Positions 56,420 through 64,000 of a stretch of DNA of 64,000 nt are shown here, one piece after another. A program made the position numbers and the translations under genes. The notes under the pieces are model-generated. The model was not told the origin of the DNA. It was given only the letters and a program-made list of their open reading frames with translations, and did not search any database. The DNA comes from Bufo bufo (taxonomy: Eukaryota > Chordata > Amphibia > Anura > Bufonidae), in the NCBI RefSeq assembly GCF_905171765.1, contig NC_053392.1, positions 446,676,837-446,740,836 on the forward strand. The letters are read 5' to 3'. Numbering within the stretch: position 1 is the first letter of the stretch; each line of letters starts with the position of its first letter.

Positions 56420-56640
56420 CTCTCTTTGCAGGTGGCAGGTGCCCCTGACGTTCCAGAGGGGGCGGGAGAGGCCGAGACTGCAGCAGAAGAGGGAGAAGGA
56501 GGAGCATCAGATCTTTTGTGGTTTTTCAGGTGTCTACTCCACTGCAGCTCGTGCTTTGCAGTTAGATGCCGGGTCATGCAGGTGCTGCTCAGGTTTAGTA
56601 CATTTATGCTTCGCTTCAGGCTCTGCAAATTGCCTGATGA
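56420..56640 (-). pseudogene. BED-type zinc finger fragment of hAT
   Basis: The minus strand reads LKRSINVLNLSSTCMTRHLT, then AKHELQWSRHLKNHKRSDAP, typical of the second half of a BED finger. The first cysteine pair is not in this frame. It differs from the finger at 59704-60060, so either this hAT family has two fingers or two elements are mixed. Confidence 0.65.
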
Positions 56641-56706
56641 ACTGCCATACCAGGGAACTCCTTTGCGCTGGCTTTGGTGTGCTATGTCTCTTGGCGTATT
56701 GGGCAG

Positions 56707-58645
56707 TAGTAATGAGCAGCATGGGCAATATTCGTTTTTTGTGATATTTCACAAATTTTGGGCCTAATATTTGCCATAAATTAGCAAATTCTAGAATTCG
56801 TGATCTGCAGTCATTATTTTCTTGATTGCGAAAATCGGCAATGTAATATGCGCACATTGCACGTGCAATACAGGCATGTCTCACTTTGTCAAGCTGCTAG
56901 AAGTTTCCTGAGACTGGAGAATATGGTTGGCAGCAATTTTCAAGACTGTGAGGAAGAACTCCTGATCACTGTAAGTAATTTTACATTACAGCACAGTTTT
57001 TGATTACATTTCGCATGCATGGCAGAACAATAGCTTTATATGCAGATAGAGTCCTCCAATATATTCGCGATTGCTTAAATCGCCACTAATGATGCGCATA
57101 TTTTTGCGCAATACATGCAACTTCACACTTTATCAGGTCTGAGTAGATATTACTGATTGGTACACTAAGTATTGTTGTGACATCACAGCACTATGTCTGT
57201 AGCATGTATGTACACTAATCCCTATCACAGCACAGTAATTCCTATCACACTACCTAACACCCTGCACTTGAACCTATAAGCTACACTATATTACTATCTA
57301 ACCTACACTGACTATCTCCCACTAACTATCTGTATCATATATATAAATGAACTGTGGCAAAACCAACCTCGCCACTGGGTGCTGGAGAAGCCTGGTTGCC
57401 AGCCTCTTGCCCCAGGATTATGGGCCCTCTCATCAGCCCATGCTAAACTTAAACCCCATGGCGATTTGTGTTTGTGGCATCTGAGCGCTGTTCGGATATA
57501 TTGAGCGCTCAGATCCAAGCCATCTGGGGATAAGTTGAATGGGGGGGTTCTGTTCAGTTTGATAGGAGTTATGTATTTTTGTGTAGTTTTGCTGTTGTGA
57601 ATAGAGGTATTTTCTATACCTAGTTGGCTTACCACACCCAGTTAAGTCAATTATCTCACACAGCCTAACTCTGTAAAAACTGGTTTTGGGCAGAAAAGCC
57701 ATGCTTCCTTTGTTCACAAAGAACTTTTACTAACTTTTGAACCCCTGGTCTAATTTGTGCCATTTTGGGATATGTTAAATGTCTGTGTTTACTGTAATGG
57801 TTGTGACATTGTATATTTGAATAGTGATGTCTGTCCTATCTTCCCCACGTGTGTATTGGCGATTTCCCTTTTTCCTGAGAGATAATTGAATTACTCCTCG
57901 GTTGTCTCCAGGACAGAAGATATTGTTTAAAACGATGTATTCTCTTGCCTAATTACATCAACCCATTGTGTAAGGTAATTGTATCACAGGCAGGATTTTG
58001 TGTGGGAGTGTTTTACTGTATTGTACGTGCTTATTGGTTGTTTTTACAAAACCCTGTGGGTGGTACTAATGTGTAACAATGTTATATAAGAACAATAAAC
58101 ACACAGCTCTGGCTGCCCACTGCTTTACCCTCAACACGGAGCTTGGTCTCGTTCTTGGGGGGATTCACTGTATGCTGTTAGAGACTGATTGCTAGGAGTG
58201 TAAGCCGCTTGGCTGCATTTCCTATTCGTCTGCAAGCAGCTATTTGTGAGGTTCCATTCGGGAGTTTGGAGCATTCCCTTGTATGCCGTTACATGAACTA
58301 TCTAATGTAATTGAATAAAGATCCAGATGACTCAGCAAAGCACAGAGCACAGCAATGACACTGCTCTATCTCTCTCTCAAAACTGCAAAAAAAAAAAAAA
58401 AAAACAGCAGAAAATGGCTGCTGGGGAGTTTCTTATAAAGTAAGGGGTATGCAACTTTCCGAGTGGTTGCTAGGAATGTTGCTAAGCTCAGACAAAGATA
58501 TTGCGGCCTTCTCATTGGCCCACAAGCAAGAGGGGAGGGTACTGATGAAAAAAAATCTAGAATATTCGCGATTACGAATATATAGCACCATATTCTATAT
58601 CTTTGCGATAAAAATTTGCGATTAGAATATTTGCGATCAACACTA
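56707..58645. mobile_element. Nonautonomous hAT-type element, 1939 bp including a solo LTR
   Basis: Ends TAGTAATGAGCAGCATGGGC and, read inward from the right, TAGTGTTGATCGCAAATATT. The flanks TTGGGCAG (56699-56706) and TTTTGCAG (58646-58653) match at 6 of 8. It shares interior landmarks with 19393-20281 (CTTGATTGCGAAAATCGG, AGCTGCTAGAAGTTTCCTGA, CACAGCACTATGTCTGTAGC). Without the LTR it is about 990 bp. Confidence 0.8.
57353..58293 (+). mobile_element. Solo LTR, 941 bp, probably endogenous retrovirus type
   Basis: Starts TGTGGCAAAACC and ends GCCGTTACA. It is flanked by the 5-bp duplication TGAAC (57348-57352 and 58294-58298). A TATATAAG box near 58083 and AATAAA at 58094-58099 lie close together, followed by a GT-rich stretch, consistent with an LTR promoter and poly(A) region. 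No internal viral gene is present. The retroviral rather than Ty3/gypsy origin is inference. Confidence 0.8.
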
Positions 58646-58960
58646 TTTTGCAGTAGCAGGCATACTGGCTGGGGGCTGGCCGCTCTGCTTTTGCATCCTG
58701 CTCCCTCTTTTGCTGTGTGGTTGGTGCTGCGTGACCCCAACCTTTTCCTCTAAACTGCACATGTCTCTGGCATGACCTGGATGCCATGTGAGGTCTAGGA
58801 CCTCATCATCCTCTACATCATCTTCCACCCACTCCTCACCCCTGCCCTCCTGGCTGGTCTGCACACTGCAGGAAGCTGCAGCAGTTGACACCTCTGTTTC
58901 ATCATCATCATCATCAGAGACATGTTGCGGTAGTTCTCCCACATCCTCATACTCAAACAT
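58643..58960 (-). pseudogene. hAT acidic leader fragment
   Basis: Minus-strand frame with VSDDDDDETEVS and WVEDDVEDDEVLDLTW, the acidic type of region also seen in the first hAT block at 24120-24423. The frame is cut by the hAT-type insert at 58645. No enzymatic domain. Confidence 0.55.
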
Positions 58961-59703
58961 AAGTGGCTCAGCATCCGTGCACTAAATCTCTTCCGCTTTT
59001 GGGGCAGGACTAGGTGGATGGCCCACGAAAACTACGCCAGCCAAGTCATCAAAAAGCATAAGTGACTGCTGTATGACTTGGGCCTCAGACTGCTTGGCTG
59101 ATTTGCAAGGCGTTGAGGGGAAGATGGATGCCCATGTGCCACTGGTGAAAACTCTACGCTTTTAGCAGTGGACCAGGTGGAAGACGATGTGAAGGAACTG
59201 GAGGCACTCTTAGCTATTTAATCTACTACTGCCTCTACTTGTTCTGGTCTCACCATTCTTAGAGTGGTATTCAGGCCTACAAAATGACGCAGAACTTCTT
59301 GTCGCCTGCGTGCACCAGAGGAAAGTGTTTCATTTGGGTGCGTAGCTGACAGAGATTGACAACGTCCTCTCCCTGCAGCAGGATCTCCACGACCACCAAC
59401 ACCACAGCCACATCTGCTAGTTCATCCTCTCCTCATTTGTTATGGTCACCAACAAAATCGGCTGACAGACAAACAATTGTATATCCAAGTGGAGGAGCAT
59501 CAGGACCAATACAGAGCATGAAGTTGATGGGAAGGAACAACAGCTTCCTTCTGCTGATGTTGTTGAGCCTTGACTGCCTCAAGCAGCACCAAGTAAGGGA
59601 AAAAAGGGGGCAGCTGAAGGGCCATGGGCAATCAGTGCTTTCATTGTGACAAAGGGATTAGGTTAAGAAATTGGCATGGGGGGGCACAGTTTTAGTTTTC
59701 ACC

Positions 59704-60060
59704 TTAGGCAGCAGAAAGGCTAGGTGCAGGTCGTTTCGGAGATTCTGTGGTTGCTGTGTCAGACTGTAACACTAAATGAGTGGCACGTTTTTCCCTTGTC
59801 ACTTTATGGTGATGCTCCATTTGTTGACATAGGGATGTCGTGCCAACATTAGCACCCTGGCCATGCTTCACTTTCTGCCCACACCTTAGGCTGAATAAGG
59901 TCCCCAGTGACTTCCTGAAAAATTCCCATACTGCCGAGTACAGCATTTTCTCTCCACCACTGTGTGATGCCTGCCTTCTGCTGCTTTTATGAACCTGTGC
60001 ACTACTAGTGTGCCACGCTGCCATCCTCACCCCCTGATGATCACATTGCCACCTTTTCAT
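59704..60060 (-). pseudogene. hAT transposase N-terminus with BED finger, second region
   Basis: The frame includes SAVWEFFRKS and CGQKVKHGQGANVGTTSL, then MEHHHK. One cysteine of the first pair has become LR (SLRCGQ instead of CRICGQ-like), so zinc binding is doubtful. It is homologous to 20439-20723. Confidence 0.72.
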
Positions 60061-60114
60061 CTGGCTCCCATGTGCGATCAGCTACATCATCATCTGCATC
60101 TGTTTGGTCGTCAC

Positions 60115-60642
60115 TTAAAGGGAATCTGTCACCAGCATATTAGCAAAAATTTTTTTTCATGAATCCATGTGTAATAAAGTACCTTATATCCAGATGTCTT
60201 GTTCTTTTTATTGTGAGTCTTGTCATTTCTTCATAAAAACGCTTCTTATGATATGCAAATCAAGCTGTAAGGAGCCCAGAGGGGCGTTATTCTTTCTCCA
60301 CGGTGCCCAGGAACGCCCCTCTGAAGTGCCGTGCTCGCCGAAATTTGAAAACGAATACCTCCTACAAGTTCAGCTAAATCGCCTCCCAGAGGCACGGCTG
60401 AGTGCTCAAACCCCCTCCCCCCCAGCGCCGCGCTCTGCGGCAAACACCCCGAACCTCCTCTTGCCGCATCCTAAATCCCGCGCAGGCGCAGTGCCGGCGG
60501 TTTCCTGCGCCTGCGCAATGATAAAAAGAAATGACAAGACTCACAATAAAAAGAACAAGACATCTGGATATAAGGTACTTTATTACACATGGATTCATGC
60601 AAAAAATTTTTTGCTAATATGCTGGTGACAGATTCCCTTTAA
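60115..60642. mobile_element. TTAA-flanked hairpin MITE, 528 bp
   Basis: TTAA at 60115-60118 and 60639-60642. The ends TTAAAGGGAATCTGTCACCA are inverted repeats, and the arms match over more than 100 bp (GGATATAAGGTACTTTATTA on the right and its inverse on the left). piggyBac-type by target site. Confidence 0.92.
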
Positions 60643-61330
60643 GTCACCCTCACCTGTCTCTTGCGCACATCCCTGACCTCTTCCAACATGTGCTCCCACC
60701 CAACTGTCATCATCAGTAGTTGCATGCTTAGAGGAGTCTGCAACGGACCTCTCCTCCAAGTCTGTACTGGCCTGTAATTGCTGACTGTCCTCACAAAACT
60801 CATCCTCTCTGAATAGTGGAGCAGAGTTGGCAGCATATGTTACTTGGCTAGCAGATTGAGCAGCAAACACAAGAGGCAGGTTCAGGACAGGTGAAGGTAG
60901 AGAGGCAGTTTATGGGCCATGCCAACTAAACATGGTGTCAGTGGAGCCCACACATTCCTGGCTGTGTGTATCCTTTGAGATGATGATGACTTGACATGAT
61001 GTTGAAGAGTGAGTCAACTATTCCAGTACAGCTAGATTGGTCAAAACACGACATCTGGATGACAGTGACAGCTCTGACCTGTTGCTGCGGCTGCTACCGC
61101 CTTCCCTTCTTCCGCTGTTGCTTGTGCGAGCTACAGCAACATTATTACCACTGCCCGTTCCTTTGGAGGGCCCAGGCAACTGTCTGTTGGCCATACTGTA
61201 CAGTAACTGTATCAGTAAAAGTAAAAGATTAATTATGAGTGTAGCAGCAGTTGAACAAGATGCACACAGCAATATATTAGACCGCCGTTTAATTCTGAGG
61301 CACAGCCAGTCTATCTGTAACATAACGGAT
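60643..61330 (-). pseudogene. hAT 5' leader open frames
   Basis: Minus-strand pieces near 61200-61018 (MANRQLPGPSKGTGSGNN...) and 60870-60643 (acidic, EDEFCEDSQQLQ) resemble low-complexity leaders upstream of BED fingers in the same hAT group. No domain, and the pieces lie in separate frames. Confidence 0.45.
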
Positions 61331-61839
61331 TAACTAGGGATGTCACAGCAGTAGAACACAATGCAAGCGGCAATTTCACTCATTTCTCCATATGCTCTCC
61401 CTACAGTCTCAAAAATCTCTCCCTATGATATCCCTGCACTGTCCCTGAACTCTATCCAATATAATTTTTTATACAATTTTGTGCAACACTGTCCATAGCA
61501 CATGAGCTCTTGCCACATCTCTCCCTATGCTCAGCTCACAATGCAATGTCAGAAACAGCGCAGGATGAGGTTTTTATAGGGCTTTGACATTACAGGGGGG
61601 ATGGCTAACAGCGGATTGGCTGGCTGCACAGCATTATGGGTGATCTCCCATTCCTGGGCTTCTTACTTTCACTGTGTAACACGTGCAGCCACCATTTTAG
61701 AAAAAAAAAAAAAGATTTGTTACTAGTAAGTGCGAGGAAATTCGGATTTGTGGCAAATCAAATTTTTCCGAAACTTCGGATCGAATTCCACTTCGAATGC
61801 TTTGATTCACTCAACCCTACTGAATTACCCTAATATCGT

Positions 61840-62155
61840 TAATCTTTCTGGGTACTGTAGTCCACCCATTCCAGTTATTACTTTAGTTGCCCTCCTCTGA
61901 ACCCTCTCCAACTCTGCTATGTATTGTTCTCAGGTGCTCAAAACTGTACACAATACTCCCTGTGTGGTCTGACTAGTGATTTGTAAAGTGGCAGGACTAT
62001 GTTCTCATCACGGGCATCTATGCCCATTTTTATGCAACCCATTATCTTATTAGCCTTGGCAGCAGCTGCCTGACTAATTTGCTGTACACTGAGTCCTTTT
62101 CCATGTCACTGTTACCCAGTGTTTTACCATTTACTATGTACAGGTATTATTCCTT
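61840..62155 (-). mobile_element. CR1/L2-type LINE fragment
   Basis: The minus strand encodes KANKIMGCIKMGIDARDENI followed by VLPLYKSLVRPHREYCVQF, the conserved region after the catalytic core of CR1/L2-clade reverse transcriptases. A frameshift follows. The upstream part resembles the usual EKDLG region (DMEKD). Only about 300 bp remain. Confidence 0.82.
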
Positions 62156-62630
62156 CAGGGGGCTGCAGTGGGTAAGGGGCCCATGTTCTTGTGATTGAGA
62201 ATGATGTTTGGTCCCCGGGAGTGCAACTCCCCCAGGGAAAGTCCAGACAGATACCGTGGTTGCAATTGGCCATGGTTTCTGAGGGGTTAAATGTCCATGA
62301 TAAACGTTATCACAGACCATTCCTAATGCTGTGAAATATCCATAAAAGAACACTGGAAGTAGTATGGGTCATTCTGCAGAGCTCATTAATTTTACATGTG
62401 GCACTATTATAGGATACCACCGTTGCCCCAAGTTACTTTGTAAAATTTCTGATCTGCTAGATTTGTAGCACATCAATTATAACCACTATTATTGTTGAGT
62501 GGAAGCATCTAGCTACTTAGCCATAACAAAGCAGAATATGCAGTCTCGCATAGAAGCACCACAGAATTCTGAATCAGCTTGGGACTCCCAAGGCACTAAG
62601 CCACTAACTGCACAGTAGTTCTCCCTATGG
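62156..62630. other. Sequence without a recognised feature
   Basis: No gene or clear repeat end seen. Confidence 0.35.
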
Positions 62631-63096
62631 CTACTTTCACACTTGCGCTTTCCCTTTCCGCTATTGAGATCTGTCATAGGATCTCAATAGCGGGGGAAAC
62701 GCTTCCGTTTTCTCCCCATTCATTGTTAATAGGGACAAAACTGAACTGAATGAAACGGAGTGCACCAGAATGCATTCTGTCCTGTTTGGTTGTGTCTCCA
62801 TCGTGGACAGAATAACGCTGCAAGCAGGGTTTTTCTGTCCTTGATGTGGTATGGAGCAAGACGATCCGTCATGACTCACAATGTAAGTCAATGGGGATGG
62901 ATCCGTTTTCTCAATAGAAAACGGATCCGTCCCCTATTGACTTTCAATGGTGTTCATGAAGTGTTCATGAAGTATCAGTTTTGGCTATGTTAAAGATAAT
63001 ACAACCGGATCCGTTCATAACAGATGCATTCGGTTGTATTATCAGAATGGATGCGTTTTTGCTGATCCATCAAAAACCCTGGTGTGAAAATAGCCT
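62631..63096. mobile_element. Hairpin MITE-like element
   Basis: Ends GGCTACTTTCACAC and GTGTGAAAATAGCC form inverted repeats. The interior has palindromic blocks (GATCTCAATAGCG with its inverse, and GGATCCGT pairs). Target duplication could not be resolved beyond a possible TA/TAA. Confidence 0.65.
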
Positions 63097-63120
63097 AACT
63101 ACCAGGACCTCGGGCTATCA

Positions 63121-63969
63121 TCTAGTGTCGATGTGCCTGCCATACCTGATTTTATGCGCTACCTCAACGACAATCCATATAATCTGAGATTTACTTATTC
63201 GCAGGATAGGTTTACGATTAATTTTCTCGATTTAACTCTTACGGGCATCCCCTGTTCGAATATACATACAACTACTTACCGTAAACCAGTCTCTGGGAAT
63301 GCGATTCTGAGAGCCAACAGCCATCACCCTATACATACTATCAAGTCTATTCCGGTAGGAGAGATGTTGCGTGCCAGAAGAAATTGTAGTGATGATACGA
63401 CCTTCACATCCGAATGCCGACTCATCACATCACGATTATTAGTAAGGGGTTATCCTACCTGGATGATCAAGAGAGCTGAAAAAATAGCACAGATGAAAAA
63501 TCGTAAGACATTACTTTTTGGGAGAGATGATAAGGCAGGGAAGGAAGGAAGGAAACACAGCGGTTGTGAAAGATCGCATTAATCCACCTACTTTGGTTCT
63601 TACCTACAGTAATCAATTTCAGCAGGTCAAACGGGTAGTATCGGAATGTATATCGATTCTACATGATGACGATATTTTACATGGTTTACTGCAGGGTGGC
63701 TACAGAGTGGCAGCCAGACGGTCTCCCACGCTGCTTCATCCCTGTCCCCTTCATTATTTAAATCAGCTTCGAAAAGAACTCATACCAACACCTGGCTTAA
63801 ATACACCGGGTTCACACGGTGCGGCAGTCATCCCTGCAAAACTTGCGGCTATGTTGTCCCCACCAAAATCTTCGAGGATTCAGAACATATCTCAACCTTC
63901 TCCATTAAATCTTATATAAATTGCAATACCACTGGGGTAATTTATGTTATCAGATGTACTCAGTGTGAC
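63121..63969 (+). pseudogene. Second Penelope-like element, reverse transcriptase C-terminus and zinc region, truncated
   Basis: The plus-strand frame gives RFTINFLDLTL, TTTYRKPVSGNAIL and SIPVGEMLRARRNC, typical of the region after the YxDD box in Penelope-like reverse transcriptases. A frameshift occurs in a GGAAGGAAGGAA run near 63535-63555. Further on, CGSHPCKTCG and YINCNTTGVIYVIRCTQC lead toward a GIY-YIG nuclease, which is cut at 63969 by the next element. It starts directly after the MITE, so its N-terminal half is missing. It belongs to a different lineage from 7518-14095, since cysteine spacing and sequence differ. Confidence 0.82.
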
Positions 63970-64000
63970 CAGTGGCGTCTCTAGCTTTCAAATTTTGGGG
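63970..64000 (+). mobile_element. Start of a DNA element with CAGTGGCG terminus, cut by window end
   Basis: CAGTGGCGTCTCTAGC begins exactly where the Penelope-like reading frame breaks off, and resembles the inverted terminus at 22748. Confidence 0.5.

Larger units (their letters stand above)
53736..61819 (-). mobile_element. Second hAT region, decayed, right terminus present
   Basis: The right end at 61819, read inward, is TAGGGTTGAGTGAATC, close to the terminus of the first hAT block. Minus-strand order: leader (61230-60643), BED finger (60060-59704), acidic region (58960-58643), a second BED-like finger (56628-56420) and transposase pieces (55215-53750). Three elements interrupt it. The left terminus is not seen; at 53732-53735 the sequence abuts piggyBac C, so the 3' part was lost or lies elsewhere. 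Candidate target duplication at the right is CTGAATTA (61820-61827), with no partner found. Confidence 0.7.

Overview
This is eukaryotic, almost certainly anuran amphibian, DNA. The evidence is the set of repeat families: Penelope-like and tyrosine-recombinase retroelements, DD37E Tc1, BED-finger hAT, piggyBac with very long noncoding flanks, hairpin MITEs, and a CR1/L2 scrap. The window is mostly nested transposable elements. I recognise one probable host-gene piece, a 138-bp exon at 27728-27865 on the + strand with intact splice sites. Its 46-residue product resembles the C-terminal part of GNPAT, the peroxisomal dihydroxyacetone-phosphate acyltransferase. If that is right, essentially the whole window lies in two introns of a gnpat-like gene, at least 27.7 kb upstream of the exon and 36 kb downstream.

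Layout. 1-4998 is the 3' part of a tyrosine-recombinase (YR) retroelement loaded with minisatellites and ending in a B1-A2-B2 split direct repeat. It lies inside the reverse transcriptase of a decayed Ty3/gypsy element on the minus strand (4999-6506, with LTR). After a Tc1 fragment comes a nearly intact Penelope-like element (7518-14095, minus). It has a 14-bp target duplication, 95-bp terminal direct repeats, two ORFs and a hammerhead-like ribozyme motif, and it is split by an intact DD37E Tc1 transposon (11210-12760). 15183-26687 is an 11.5-kb insertion with hAT termini. It contains pieces of two different hAT transposases, two shorter hAT-type elements each with a clean 8-bp duplication, and several tandem arrays. 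Then follow a piggyBac-type MITE, the exon, another hairpin MITE and a Helitron-like unit (30098-33375) carrying a G-rich minisatellite between inverted repeats.

33630-53735 is a 30-bp satellite with a TTAA in nearly every unit. Two piggyBac-type elements (35224-41566 and 41713-47734) sit exactly at such TTAAs, and a third (48562-53735) lies just beyond the array. The first and third carry piggyBac transposase genes with few disabling lesions. The middle copy has lost the gene and consists of a 191-bp repeat array plus palindromic repeats of about 775 bp. 53736-61819 is a second decayed hAT region interrupted by a hAT-type element (8-bp duplication), a hAT-type element that itself contains a solo LTR, and a TTAA MITE. 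The window ends with a CR1/L2 LINE scrap, a hairpin MITE, a second truncated Penelope-like gene and the start of another DNA element at 63970.

Nothing here looks like an operon, CRISPR array or defence system. The interest lies in the nesting record: target duplications let several insertions be ordered and several interrupted sequences be shown to rejoin. Other points are the possible ribozyme, the undamaged Tc1 and Penelope reading frames, the satellite acting as a piggyBac target, and the probable host exon. Family names are from recognition of motifs, not from searches.
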